Part shown: in pieces, positions 35,731 through 44,587 of the stretch
How positions within the stretch are numbered: the stretch's first letter is position 1
Layout of the letters: every line of letters starts with the position of its first letter
Source of the DNA: Sporosarcina globispora
Lineage (GTDB): Bacteria > Bacillota > Bacilli > Bacillales > Cytobacillaceae
Assembly: GCF_001274725.1 (NCBI RefSeq)
Contig: NZ_LGUF01000007.1
Coordinates: 4,388,916 to 4,452,915 of the forward strand
Length of the DNA: 64,000 nt
Direction: 5' to 3'
The notes under the pieces: generated by a model
Told to the model about the DNA's origin: nothing
Databases searched by the model: none
What the model saw: only the letters and a program-made list of their open reading frames with translations
Program-made: the position numbers and the translations under genes

Positions 35731-36741
35731 TTAATCCAGGTTTCTTAGATATTCAACTGCGTCATCAAAGGTATCTACCGGAACGATTTTCATTTCCGTC
35801 TTGATATCCCTGGCTGTTTCAACAGCTGCTTTGTAATTTGAGTCTGCTGCACCTTCTTCATTAGGTGCCAGGAATATTTCTGCTCCAGCTTTGTCAGCTG
35901 CTACTATTTTTTGCTCGATGCCGCCTATTCTTCCAACTGTCCCTTCCGAATTAATTGTTCCGGTTCCGGCTATTTTATAGCCTTTCGTCAAATCCGCCTT
36001 TATAAGCTGATTGTAAATTTCAAGTGAAAACATCAGTCCGGCAGAAGGACCGCCAATTTCTTCACTGTTAATATTCACAGCGGGTTCCACCTCTATTTCT
36101 TTGTCGTCAACCAGCGTAATTCCAACACCTGGCTTTCCAGTTTCTTTAAGTTTCTTTAAAGTAATGGAAGTTTCCTTTATCTTATCCTGGCGTTCATAGG
36201 TCAAGGTTATTTCATTGCCATCCTGCTTTTGAGAGACCGTGCTGATAAATTCATCTGAGGACATAAACTCTTTGCCATCCACTTTAAAGATGCGGTCACC
36301 GGCCTGAAGTTTGCCATGAGCGGGCATATCAGGCAATACATTAAGAACGTATACCCCATTATAATGATAATCAATAGGGATGCCAGCCTTTTTATAGGCT
36401 GTTTCAATAGCTGCCAATTTGGAAGTTGCCATAAGATGAAGCTGCCGTACATTATATTCTTCATCTGTTTCATTTTCGGCCCGTATTTCTTCTATCGGAT
36501 ATAGTTCCTGATACTTGCTGAATTTGGCAGCCACGTATGCATATATATTAGCCCGGCCCATCCTTACAGTCGTCAGCATGAAGCTGCCTTGTTCTTCATA
36601 GCCGTTTTCAACCTCTATTATTGGTTCCAGTTCTTTTGCCATCCCGGGCTTTGATACATAAAAAGGCAGATAATAAAACGAACTAGCCAGAAGAATAACT
36701 GCCAGAATCAAGAAGGAACGGGTATAAAACTTGCTTCTCAT
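35731..36741 (-). CDS. ylbL: SepM-like PDZ/Lon-type serine protease YlbL
   Basis: Membrane-anchored S16-like protease: N-terminal transmembrane helix (about residues 7-24), PDZ domain (about 105-185, YNGVYVLNVLPDMPAHGKLQ) and a Lon-type catalytic domain with GGPSAG (catalytic Ser) and the lysine in GGIEQKIVAADKAGAEIF. In B. subtilis YlbL works with CtpA in degrading the checkpoint protein YneA. 336 residues from ATG 36741, which overlaps the ylbK stop (ATGA). The upstream ATG at 36780 lies inside ylbK and lacks an RBS. Confidence 0.92.
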   Translation of the reverse strand: MRSKFYTRSFLILAVILLASSFYYLPFYVSKPGMAKELEPIIEVENGYEEQGSFMLTTVRMGRANIYAYVAAKFSKYQELYPIEEIRAENETDEEYNVRQLHLMATSKLAAIETAYKKAGIPIDYHYNGVYVLNVLPDMPAHGKLQAGDRIFKVDGKEFMSSDEFISTVSQKQDGNEITLTYERQDKIKETSITLKKLKETGKPGVGITLVDDKEIEVEPAVNINSEEIGGPSAGLMFSLEIYNQLIKADLTKGYKIAGTGTINSEGTVGRIGGIEQKIVAADKAGAEIFLAPNEEGAADSNYKAAVETARDIKTEMKIVPVDTFDDAVEYLRNLD

Positions 36742-37529
36742 GTGTCTCTGTGCTCCTTCCATTGAGTTATGTATTGACAAATACTGTCAATATGCTTTTT
36801 TGCTTCCTCTTCTCCGATTTTGATGATTTCTTCGATATTGGTGAATGCGCGGGAACTATACATCTCCACGCGGGGCCTGATCATAAAATCAGAGGCAATT
36901 TCACGGTGAGTAACCAGCTCCATCTGCATGATATCCAGACTTTGCATGATTACGTCATAGATTGAAGTAATCTCGGCATTTGTTTTAACATGCGAGACAT
37001 CGATAGCGATAATAATATCAGCCCCCATTTCTTTTACAACAGAAACAGGAACACGGTCCACTACCCCGCCATCGACTAAAAGACGCCCATTTAATCTTTC
37101 CGGCACAAATATCCCCGGGATGGATATGCTTGCCCTTACAGCATCTGCAATAGGTCCGCTCTTAAAGACAACCTTCTCTCCGGTCATTAAATCAGTAGCG
37201 ACAACATTGACAGGTATATCGAGATCCTCAAGTTTTTTTCCATGAGTGAAAATACGGATCAGTTCCTTTACTCGTTTCCCTGCAACAAAACCCATTTTAG
37301 GCACCGTAAAATCTAAATAATACTTCCTTTTAAACGCTTTGGAAAGCTTATATAAACGATCAACATCAAGCCCTGCCCCATAAAAGCATCCTACCATCGC
37401 ACCCATGCTGCTGCCGGCAATACAGTCAATCGGTATGCCGGCTTCCTTCAAGACCTTGATGGCACCGAGATGGGCGAATCCCCGAGCTCCTCCCGAACCA
37501 AGTGCCAAACCAATTTTCGGATGCTGCAA
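36738..37529 (-). CDS. ylbK: Patatin-like phospholipase YlbK
   Basis: Serine-aspartate lipid acyl hydrolase of the RssA-like patatin family. Oxyanion hole GLALGSGGARGFAHLG at the N-terminus, nucleophile elbow AGSSMGA, and DGG (LLVDGGVVDRVP) supplying the dyad Asp. The natural substrate is unknown. 263 residues from TTG 37529 behind GAGGGGGGGAG; the frame is open to 37580, but the added residues are not family-like. Forms a two-gene unit with ylbL. Confidence 0.9.
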   Translation of the reverse strand: MQHPKIGLALGSGGARGFAHLGAIKVLKEAGIPIDCIAGSSMGAMVGCFYGAGLDVDRLYKLSKAFKRKYYLDFTVPKMGFVAGKRVKELIRIFTHGKKLEDLDIPVNVVATDLMTGEKVVFKSGPIADAVRASISIPGIFVPERLNGRLLVDGGVVDRVPVSVVKEMGADIIIAIDVSHVKTNAEITSIYDVIMQSLDIMQMELVTHREIASDFMIRPRVEMYSSRAFTNIEEIIKIGEEEAKKHIDSICQYITQWKEHRDT

Positions 37530-37851
37530 AAGACTCCCCCCCTCAATAAGCCAATGGCCGATTAGAACTTTTGCCTTCAAATTATTCTATTCTTTTTATT
37601 TCCAAAAGAAGCAAAAATATAAATTCTTCCGTAAAAATTCATATATGCCTGTACATAATTCTATGGTCTATTTTAAATTTCTACGAGTATATTGAGTTAT
37701 ATGGGGACAAGGCTTGTCAGTAAAAAGTTCGACTCCATTCATTCAAGTGGCATTAAATGAAAAGGCCAGAGAAAATATAGATTACTTCTTTTTAATTTTA
37801 GCATTGTTTAAATTTAATGCACAGTCAGTACAACTTGAGGGAGGCTTGTCC

Positions 37852-39066
37852 GTGTTTCGTTCAAAATTAAAAACGGTTACTCTTGCACTCTCTGTAACCC
37901 TAATGGCCATCTCATTAATTTCCTTTCCCCAGGAAGCGGTTGATGCATCTATCAGGGGATTAAATATGTGGTGGGAAATTGTGTTCCCTTCATTGCTTCC
38001 TTTCTTCATTGTATCAGAAATGCTGATTGGCTTCGGGGTAGTGAAGTTTATCGGTGTGCTGCTCGAACCCTTGATGAGGCCATTATTCAGAGTACCTGGA
38101 GTGGGCGGGTTTGTATGGGCAATGGGCATGGCATCAGGCTATCCTGCTGGAGCCAAGCTGACAGCAAGACTGCGGCAGGAAGGACAGCTCTCAAAAACAG
38201 AAGCGGAGCGCCTTGTTTCCTTTACTAATTGTTCAAACCCTCTGTTTATCTTCGGCGCAGTATCCGTTGGTTTTTTTAATAACGCGAAGCTTGGAGTTAT
38301 TTTGGCCCTGGCACATTATCTTGGCAATATTACCGTAGGTTTATTAATGAGGTTTTACGGAAAAAATCCTAAGAAGCCTTCGGGTGAGGCAAGAATGTCA
38401 AAACCATCTTTACGGGCAGCTTTGTCTGCCCTTCACCGGACAAGAATCAACGATAATCGCCCAATTGGCAAGCTTCTTGGAGATGCAGTCACTTCATCCA
38501 TTCAAACACTTCTGATGATTGGCGGATTTATCATTTTATTCTCTGTTATTAATAAACTTTTATTTCATCTTGGAATCACAGCTTTTCTTGCTAAAGGCGT
38601 AGAAAATATATTTTCAATATTCAGTATACCTACAGAATTGAGCATCCCATTTATTTCAGGGTTATTTGAAATAACACTTGGCAGCCAGATGACCAGCCAG
38701 GTTCAGCAGGCAACCCTAATGGAGCAGATCATTATTGTCAGCTTCATACTCGCCTTCAGCGGATTCAGCGTACAGGCACAGGTTGCAAGCATCCTCGCCC
38801 AAACTGATATCAACTTTAAACCTTTCTTTTTCGCAAGAATTATTCATGGCTTTGCAGCTGCCTTTTTTGCTTTCATCCTTTGGGAACCAATTTATGAACA
38901 ATTTTACAATACACATCCATCCAATGCCATTCCAGTTGGATTGTTTGAGAAATATTCGTTTTTGGGTAAATTTTTTGATGGAATAGCCGCTTCCGGACCA
39001 CTTATAACCATACTTTCACTTTCCGTTTATACCTTTATCCTCGCCAGGCGTTTGGATAAGAAATAA
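37852..39066 (+). CDS. ylbJ: Sporulation integral membrane protein YlbJ
   Basis: Polytopic membrane protein (about eight to ten helices) with nucleoside-transporter-gate-like regions (PFFIVSEMLIGFGVV, GMASGYPAGAKLTARL). In B. subtilis ylbJ is SigE-dependent and needed for heat-resistant spores; the transported substrate is not known. 404 residues from GTG 37852, preceded by GAGGGAGG. The frame stays open to an ATG at 37714, but those 46 residues lack family likeness and precede the RBS. No clear SigE promoter was found in the leader. Confidence 0.93.
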   Translation: MFRSKLKTVTLALSVTLMAISLISFPQEAVDASIRGLNMWWEIVFPSLLPFFIVSEMLIGFGVVKFIGVLLEPLMRPLFRVPGVGGFVWAMGMASGYPAGAKLTARLRQEGQLSKTEAERLVSFTNCSNPLFIFGAVSVGFFNNAKLGVILALAHYLGNITVGLLMRFYGKNPKKPSGEARMSKPSLRAALSALHRTRINDNRPIGKLLGDAVTSSIQTLLMIGGFIILFSVINKLLFHLGITAFLAKGVENIFSIFSIPTELSIPFISGLFEITLGSQMTSQVQQATLMEQIIIVSFILAFSGFSVQAQVASILAQTDINFKPFFFARIIHGFAAAFFAFILWEPIYEQFYNTHPSNAIPVGLFEKYSFLGKFFDGIAASGPLITILSLSVYTFILARRLDKK

Positions 39067-39116
39067 CAAAAACAGGTACACCCATTCAGGCACCCGTTTT
39101 ATTTTATCGCAGTCTA

Positions 39117-39261
39117 ACGGGCAGTAAGACCCCCACTTTAAGACTTAGAGGAAACAAATGAATATAAGGTGGATCAAACTGCCCGTAAAGGCCCAATAAG
39201 AACAAAAACTAAAAACGCCACGTCCTGTGGCAACGTCTTTGTAACCCACTTACTATGGGCC
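39117..39261. repeat. Hairpin-rich intergenic element, possible IS200/IS605-type remnant
   Basis: Between ylbJ and coaD. ACGGGCAGT (39117-39125) pairs with ACTGCCCGT (39178-39186); inside it CCACTTTA can pair with TAAGGTGG. Downstream GGCCCA (about 39190-39195) pairs with TGGGCC (about 39256-39261), enclosing the compact hairpin GCCAC-GTCCT-GTGGC. The nested layout has no ORF and no U-run. It recalls palindrome-associated elements of IS200/IS605 families or a structured RNA; the family is inferred, the pairings are seen. Confidence 0.5.
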
Positions 39262-39267
39262 TTAACT

Positions 39268-39303
39268 AAAAATCAGCGGAGGTAAAGGACACCCCCGCTG
39301 ATT
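39268..39303 (-). terminator. Terminator behind coaD
   Basis: AATCAGCGG (39271-39279) pairs with CCGCTGATT (39295-39303) around a 15-base loop that itself can pair (GGTAAAGGACACC). The minus transcript ends GAUUUUUAG. Confidence 0.75.
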
Positions 39304-39314
39304 GAAGTTCAGCT

Positions 39315-39815
<501 letters not shown>

Positions 39816-39854
39816 TTATTATGTATAGTTTTCCATTTGCAACATAAGTATGTA

Positions 39855-40409
39855 TTAATCAGCCCCGCTGTATATCGAGATGGATATTATGCCATAATTT
39901 TCGTGTTTTCGCTGAAACAGTCTTCCAATAGTACCAGGCAGTTCTACATCAGAGCTATGTTCACATAGAATCGTTCCCTGTTCCGAAAGCAAATCATTTT
40001 CATCAATTGCCTGTATAAGCTTAAGCAGCTGCTGCTTGCGATAAGGCGGATCGAGAAATATATAATCAAAAACCAGTTCTCTTTTTAAAATTGCCTTGAT
40101 GGCACGATCTGCATCGTTCCTGTATACTTCCACCTGTCCTTCAAAACCGCATGTCCGAAGATTTTCATGGATAGTCTGAATAGCCTTCCCATCCCTGTCC
40201 ACAAAAATGACTTTGTCAGCTCCTCTGCTGAGGGCTTCAATTCCAAGGCCACCGCTGCCTGCAAATAAATCGAGCCCCAGTCCCCCGTCAAAATACGGTC
40301 CAATAATATTGAAAATTGCTTCTTTCACTTTATCAGTAGTAGGGCGGGTTGAACTGCCCGGAACAGCTTTTAAGATCTTCCCTTTTCTAGTTCCTGATAC
40401 CACTCGCAT
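39855..40409 (-). CDS. rsmD: 16S rRNA (guanine966-N2)-methyltransferase RsmD (YlbH)
   Basis: SAM-dependent methyltransferase modifying G966 of 16S rRNA. SAM site LGLDLFAGSGGLGIEAL (about residues 45-61) and catalytic DPPY (IFLDPPYRK). 184 residues from ATG 40409; the in-frame ATG seven codons upstream is less likely. Corresponds to B. subtilis YlbH. The neighbouring csfG sRNA on the opposite strand matches the known ylbG-ylbH interval. Confidence 0.95.
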   Translation of the reverse strand: MRVVSGTRKGKILKAVPGSSTRPTTDKVKEAIFNIIGPYFDGGLGLDLFAGSGGLGIEALSRGADKVIFVDRDGKAIQTIHENLRTCGFEGQVEVYRNDADRAIKAILKRELVFDYIFLDPPYRKQQLLKLIQAIDENDLLSEQGTILCEHSSDVELPGTIGRLFQRKHENYGIISISIYSGAD

Positions 40410-40568
40410 ACTATCACCGCTAACTTGCAAGATTTCAGTTTTCCTTCATGGTTTCTGACTGAGATGGAAAACCGCTTTTTTCTATCCTATCCTACCATAT
40501 CTTACATTTGGTAGCCACCCAGCAAATTGTAAGCGGAAACATCTGAGTAAAAAAATATCTCATTAAGT

Positions 40569-40597
40569 GTATATCCATGATGTTTGTGGAAATAATG
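40569..40597 (+). promoter_or_regulatory. SigF/SigG-type promoter of csfG
   Basis: GTATA (40569-40573), 14 bp, GGAAATAATG (40588-40597): full match to the forespore consensus GYATA / GGNNANNHTD with the same spacing as the sigG promoter. Predicted start near 40604. Confidence 0.75.
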
Positions 40598-40603
40598 TAA
40601 TTA

Positions 40604-40750
40604 ACAGCATCTATTCGAGGATGTTGTTGCCAACCGCGGAGAAGACTTACGTTTCCCCATAAGTTCTTCCTCCGGTTTCTCCTCTCCCTTTGCCTTCTAT
40701 CCTAAAAAGGATATAGAAGGACCCTGCAGGTATCTGCAGGGCTTTTTATT
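40604..40750 (+). ncRNA. csfG: CsfG sporulation small RNA
   Basis: About 145 nt, no ORF. A long hairpin (about 40633-40676; ACCG...GAAGACTTA against TAAGTTCTTC...CGGT) carries a pyrimidine-rich loop. A C/U-rich stretch (TCTCCTCTCCCTTTGCC), a second hairpin (CTTCTATCC/GGATATAGAAG) and the terminator CCCTGCAG-GTAT-CTGCAGGG-CTTTTT (40722-40749) follow. CsfG of B. subtilis is a SigF/SigG-dependent sRNA conserved in endospore formers, located between ylbG and ylbH; here it lies beside rsmD (ylbH), with a matching forespore promoter. The target is unknown. Confidence 0.82.
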
Positions 40751-40760
40751 TTGAATTCAT

Positions 40761-42173
40761 CTAGTCCGGTTCGGCCGTCAAGTTTATCTCGCCTTCTTTT
40801 TCTGCAGCAGTTACACCGAATATAGAGTAAAACCATTGGATTTCCATTAATACGGTTCCATTTTGATTGGTTAATGGTTTTTCCAGCAGTCCATAGTCTT
40901 CCTCATTATAAATGAAAACATTTTCATTTAAATAAAACCGATAACTGTTATTCCCTTTTGACAAAAGCATAGTCTCCTCATCTGAAAGGATTTTCACTTG
41001 ATATCCTAATGCCTTCATCACTGCCGTGAATGGAAGCAGTTTTTTTCCATCCCTGTAAAATAAATCGATGCTAGCTTTCTCAGCACCAGACACTAATAGC
41101 TTTTTTTCCTCCTGAAAATACAGAGGAGCAAGCTGAGCTTGGCTTTTGGCATTCAATGCAAAAAACTGTGTGTCAAGACCTTTGACTTCGCTTAAAAACT
41201 TGTCTAGTTTTTCTGTATTCAAAGTATTATCCTTCATTACATTCATTAGAAAGGCATCGAACTCATCTTCGGTTAACTCCCCTTGCAGCTCCTTCAGCGC
41301 TAAGTTTCCTTTCTTTGTAGCGGGGTCTATTTCTAATAAGTTTGCTGTAAAAGCATCAACAACCCACCCTTGAGGCTCTGCAGCAAATTTTCTTTCAAAC
41401 ATCAGATCAGCAATCTTTTTTTCCAGCTGCTCGATTTTAGTGCCAGGAGCTATAATAAGGATATTTTCAGACTTATCTTCTGGATGTTGATCGGTGATGA
41501 TAATCGTCATAAACGGAAAATTACCAAAGTCATTTAAGTACCGGAAATTCAAGCTGGCAGACTGGCTGCCTGATGAGTATAAATCCGCACTGTTTATCGT
41601 TTTCTTCAGCAGCGGTTTTTCCTGCCAGTAAAGTGATGGGACATTCCCATTGCCCTCGAAATAGTAGTAATCAATATGCTCTAATTTCTTATGGACTTTG
41701 GCTTGGGCTCCTGCAGCCCATGAACCCTCTCTTTTGAATGAATCCGAAATAGATATGGACAAGCCTTCAGCCTTTATCCCGGGAATTTTCACAAACCAAT
41801 CAGTTAACAAAAAAGCTTTATTTTCTTCATTTATCGGTACAGTATACTCAAAAGTCATCTGCTCATCAGAAGAAAAAAAAGTATAAGGATTGTCGTCTGC
41901 TGAATCACAAGGTTCCCCTTTGCCATTTTTGCATTCCCATTTAAAGATAGTCTCTGGGATTACAAGCCTATATTCTTTTCGGGCCATAAGGCCGTCTATC
42001 TTTTGAGTAACTTTAAGTTCATTTAAGCGCGTCACAACAGTGATTTCCTGTGTAATAGACTCTAAACTCTCTTTGGCGTCCACATGCTCAGAATAAGCCT
42101 GCCACTGCCATGACACCATAGCTGATATTACTCCAGACAAAATTAAAAAAATAAATAAAGATGCCTTCCACAT
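40761..42173 (-). CDS. Exported protein with C-terminal stalk (copper-amine-oxidase-N-like) domain
   Basis: 470 residues; an uncleaved or signal-like N-terminal helix (residues 4-22) followed by an extracytoplasmic region. Residues 30-250 show no family recognised. Residues 380-460 (SIDLFYRDGKKLLPFTAVMKALGYQVKIL...FYLNENVFIYNEED) resemble the stalk / copper amine oxidase N1 domain: 'LxPFxAVxxALG' with beta repeats. Function unknown; likely envelope-associated. It lies between csfG and ylbG, an interval occupied only by csfG in B. subtilis. No clear terminator on its own strand, since the csfG terminator faces the other way. Confidence 0.75.
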   Translation of the reverse strand: MWKASLFIFLILSGVISAMVSWQWQAYSEHVDAKESLESITQEITVVTRLNELKVTQKIDGLMARKEYRLVIPETIFKWECKNGKGEPCDSADDNPYTFFSSDEQMTFEYTVPINEENKAFLLTDWFVKIPGIKAEGLSISISDSFKREGSWAAGAQAKVHKKLEHIDYYYFEGNGNVPSLYWQEKPLLKKTINSADLYSSGSQSASLNFRYLNDFGNFPFMTIIITDQHPEDKSENILIIAPGTKIEQLEKKIADLMFERKFAAEPQGWVVDAFTANLLEIDPATKKGNLALKELQGELTEDEFDAFLMNVMKDNTLNTEKLDKFLSEVKGLDTQFFALNAKSQAQLAPLYFQEEKKLLVSGAEKASIDLFYRDGKKLLPFTAVMKALGYQVKILSDEETMLLSKGNNSYRFYLNENVFIYNEEDYGLLEKPLTNQNGTVLMEIQWFYSIFGVTAAEKEGEINLTAEPD

Positions 42174-42275
42174 TGCTATGCCCTCTTAGTTAAATTTCTT
42201 TTAACCTAACAATACCAAAGGGAAGGTCATCCGTCACATTAATTTTATATAATTTTTATGAAATATTACCTTGTT

Positions 42276-42587
42276 TCATGCAAAATCAAAATCCATGCTT
42301 TGATCTAACAAGCTGCAGTCATCCCCAATGCCTATGCAGGCAACTGCCCATTCCTCGAATGATAGGTCTTGTGACGCCATAAATTCTTCAAGCTCGCCAA
42401 GGGACAGAGAAAAGACATCCATATTATAAGCTGCCAGCAGCCCTTTTGCACTGAGTGCTGCAATGATGGAAACTACAACAAAACCATTCATATGATGAAT
42501 ATGCTTTTTTTCAATTGTAGAAATATCCGACTTTACCAAGTATGCTGCCCATAGAAGTACTGTCATCGAAAGAAAAAGGTAAAGCAT
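42276..42587 (-). CDS. Small membrane protein of unknown function
   Basis: 103 residues with two hydrophobic segments (about 1-18 and 36-52) and an acidic C-terminal half ending LLDQSMDFDFA. A strong AGGAGGGGAG precedes the ATG, which supports it being real. No family recognised. It lies 102 bp upstream of the stalk-domain gene on the same strand, so cotranscription is possible. Confidence 0.6.
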   Translation of the reverse strand: MLYLFLSMTVLLWAAYLVKSDISTIEKKHIHHMNGFVVVSIIAALSAKGLLAAYNMDVFSLSLGELEEFMASQDLSFEEWAVACIGIGDDCSLLDQSMDFDFA

Positions 42588-42687
42588 TCAGTCACTCTCC
42601 CCTCCTGCTTATTAGGTGCTACTTTTATTTTTATGCTGAAAATGATAAAGTATGGATGGACAAAAGACATTTATTTAAAGAAGTGTA

Positions 42688-42696
42688 TGCTATAAA
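42688..42696 (+). promoter_or_regulatory. Extended -10 promoter before the 129-residue protein
   Basis: TGCTATAAA combines the TGn extension and TATAAA, 22 bases upstream of the TTG start. No strong -35. Confidence 0.4.
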
Positions 42697-42717
42697 GTTT
42701 TTAAGGGGGTTCTATTT

Positions 42718-43107
42718 TTGATACAGCGTTTTATAGAAATTGGAGAGGGATACTCTGATATTTATGAATTAATTGAAATTGCCCGTGCTAATAAAGATCG
42801 ATTGTCCCACATGACAGCGTTCCACACGAGCATTAATAATAAAGAAGTTACATCCCTGGCAGTAATATTGAAGCCGACAGACCCTGGCGGATTTCAGCCG
42901 TTATATATTTGCAGGGAAGGGGTACCTAATCCAAAAGCTGCACCGAATAAACGGTATGAATTATTCGCTGAGGCAGCAACTGATTTGAATAAAGAAATTA
43001 TTCAGCTGTCAGTAAAACCTTCAACTATTTTTACTGAAAAGGAATTATATTATCAGTACTTGATTGGAATCTTAAGGCTTAATCACTATATTGCACCGCT
43101 TCAATAA
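42718..43107 (+). CDS. Conserved Bacillus protein of unknown function (often mislabelled methylthioribose kinase)
   Basis: 129 residues, one soluble alpha/beta domain, N-terminus IQRFIEIGEGYSDIYELIEIA. Relatives in Bacillus genomes often carry the name methylthioribose kinase, but the protein is far too short for that enzyme and has no kinase motif, so I leave the function open. Start TTG 42718 behind AAGGGGG. Monocistronic, convergent with ylbG over a shared terminator. Confidence 0.75.
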   Translation: MIQRFIEIGEGYSDIYELIEIARANKDRLSHMTAFHTSINNKEVTSLAVILKPTDPGGFQPLYICREGVPNPKAAPNKRYELFAEAATDLNKEIIQLSVKPSTIFTEKELYYQYLIGILRLNHYIAPLQ

Positions 43108-43112
43108 AATAC

Positions 43113-43146
43113 TAAAAAAGGCATGAGCTTATGCTCACGCCTTTTT
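43113..43146. terminator. Bidirectional terminator between the 129-residue gene and ylbG
   Basis: AAAAAGGC-TGAGC pairs with GCTCA-GCCTTTTT with one mismatch around TTAT. A-run and T-run at both ends serve both strands; it overlaps the last bases of ylbG. Confidence 0.82.
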
Positions 43147-43420
43147 AAATTCCCATCTTATAATCATATTCTTTCGCCTTATCAGGCTTTGAATTCTCAA
43201 ATTCCGTTTTTAGGAACGGCTTATAGGATGGCTCCACCTTTTTAACAAAAGAATATGAATTTATTTTCTCCATAATTGTTTCGGTATCGGCAAGATCACA
43301 ATATAGCACTACATATTTCAGCCGTTTTGAAACATAATGCACATTTCCAAATCTTCTTAACATTTTTGCCTGCTTTAATGAATAAAGCCAGACGATTATT
43401 CCCTGCCTTTGACCAAGCAT
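43145..43420 (-). CDS. ylbG: DUF2129 family protein YlbG
   Basis: 91 residues, basic, ferredoxin-like fold expected; [17 protein letters not shown] and [17 protein letters not shown] are typical. The function is not defined. It follows ylbF, as in B. subtilis, but a terminator (43513-43542) lies between, so its expression may be partly independent. Confidence 0.88.
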   Translation of the reverse strand: MLGQRQGIIVWLYSLKQAKMLRRFGNVHYVSKRLKYVVLYCDLADTETIMEKINSYSFVKKVEPSYKPFLKTEFENSKPDKAKEYDYKMGI

Positions 43421-43512
43421 ATAGTTTTCCCCTTCAGCGATCGTTGTTTTAATCAGTCTAGCATAGAGAAATGCCAGTTTTCAATGGGAAGGTTCAAAAG
43501 TGATACCAATCC

Positions 43513-43542
43513 AAAATAAAAAAACCAGCATTTGCTGGTTTT
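43513..43542 (-). terminator. Terminator behind ylbF
   Basis: AAAACCAGCA (43521-43530) and TGCTGGTTTT (43533-43542) with a two-base loop; the minus transcript continues with a U-rich run. It overlaps the ylbF stop codon. Confidence 0.8.
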
Positions 43543-43981
43543 AAGCCGAGCAGCCACAGCTGCCTCCAGAGCCGCAGCCGCCCCCGCAGCTTGATTCAAA
43601 GAAGGGGCTGCCTGTCGGAACTTTAATATGTTCGGATACAGAACGCCCAATGAGCATACTTACCTCATCCAGCAGGTTCTGCAGGCCGTTTTCTGCTCTT
43701 CTGAACTCTGCAACATGATCATCCATATCCATGTCGCGCTTTAGCTCCCTAATAGACATCATCACCTTCTTGTATTCCGGGTGATATTTGCCAAATCGCT
43801 GAACTTCTTCATACAGTTCTTTCACTTTGACAAAGTCCTGGATCTTTATTTGTGTTTCATGGCTGTTCTTTAATTTATATAAACTTTTGCGGTAATGATC
43901 CGCCTCTTCGGATTCTACTATCACTGCTGCAAGTTCGTCAGCTTTGTCCAAAATTGCCATTCTTTCTAATGTAGCAAGCAA
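43541..43981 (-). CDS. ylbF: YlbF (RicF), subunit of the RNase Y specificity complex
   Basis: Partner of YmcA and YaaT in the RicAFT complex that binds an iron-sulfur cluster and adjusts RNase Y cleavage, affecting competence, biofilm and sporulation. 146 residues, helical (about 10-120), with a cysteine-rich tail SSCGGGCGSGGSCGCSA (four Cys) suited to [4Fe-4S] ligation. The start is TTG 43981 behind GGAGGTGGG; an ATG seven codons later is possible. Upstream neighbour is a lipoprotein gene on the same strand. Confidence 0.92.
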   Translation of the reverse strand: MLATLERMAILDKADELAAVIVESEEADHYRKSLYKLKNSHETQIKIQDFVKVKELYEEVQRFGKYHPEYKKVMMSIRELKRDMDMDDHVAEFRRAENGLQNLLDEVSMLIGRSVSEHIKVPTGSPFFESSCGGGCGSGGSCGCSA

Positions 43982-44040
43982 AATAGCCCACCTCCGTTTC
44001 TTATTTTATCATGAAACGGTTTAAAGCTAAAGCAAGTAAA

Positions 44041-44469
44041 CTAAGGGATCAGGACAATGAACTCTTTTTTTGAGGATGCTTTAGCATTGTTCCCTTTAAT
44101 GAGTTCCAGTCCAATTCGGTGCTTGCCTGATGGAAGTCCCTTCACAATAAAAGCTGCTGAGTGGATTTCATCCTTCTTCTTGCCGTTTATATACAATAAT
44201 ATTTTGCCCTTTTCTTTGCTGCTATGTTTTCTAAATGAAACATCCTGCACAATACATTCAACGAAAATGTCTCTTCCTTTCACTTGATGCCTGACAAAAA
44301 ACGGATCTTTGTTTCCGGATTCAGCGACTGGAGCTGGTATCGCCGAGGCTGCTTCAACATTTCTAATTGAATCGGCATCCATTTTTGTTTCCGGTTCAGG
44401 CAGATCCTTTTGGCATGCTGCAAGCACAAAAAAAACGAGCAATAAAATGATGTATTTTTGACTTTTCAT
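44041..44469 (-). CDS. Putative lipoprotein of unknown function
   Basis: 142 residues. A type II signal peptide (KSQKYIILLLVFFVLAAC, lipobox LAAC) makes it a membrane-anchored lipoprotein. The mature part has a low-complexity linker and a beta-rich C-terminal domain (DIFVECIVQDVSFRKH...KGLPSGKHRIGLELIKG) with an Ig-like look. No family recognised. ATG 44469 with AAGGAGTG upstream. It lies 59 bp before ylbF; cotranscription is plausible. Confidence 0.78.
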   Translation of the reverse strand: MKSQKYIILLLVFFVLAACQKDLPEPETKMDADSIRNVEAASAIPAPVAESGNKDPFFVRHQVKGRDIFVECIVQDVSFRKHSSKEKGKILLYINGKKKDEIHSAAFIVKGLPSGKHRIGLELIKGNNAKASSKKEFIVLIP

Positions 44470-44556
44470 TACATTACACTCCTTAATCATGAGTTCCGTA
44501 CCTATTTCATAAGTTAGTGTTTGCTCTGAGAGTACTTTTTACTCTTTATCAAAAAT

Positions 44557-44587
44557 AAAAAGCCCTCTCGATTACGAGAAAGGCTTT
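44557..44587 (-). terminator. Terminator behind ylbE
   Basis: AAAAGCC-CTCTCG pairs with CGAGA-GGCTTT around ATTA (44571-44574) with a small bulge. The minus transcript ends in UUUUUAUUUUU. Confidence 0.85.

Noticed and set aside
37714..37851. N-terminal extension of ylbJ
   Set aside because: Precedes the GAGGGAGG RBS of the GTG start and does not resemble YlbJ proteins; treated as leader.
42718..43107. Methylthioribose kinase
   Set aside because: The name circulates for this family, but the protein is 129 residues with no kinase motif.
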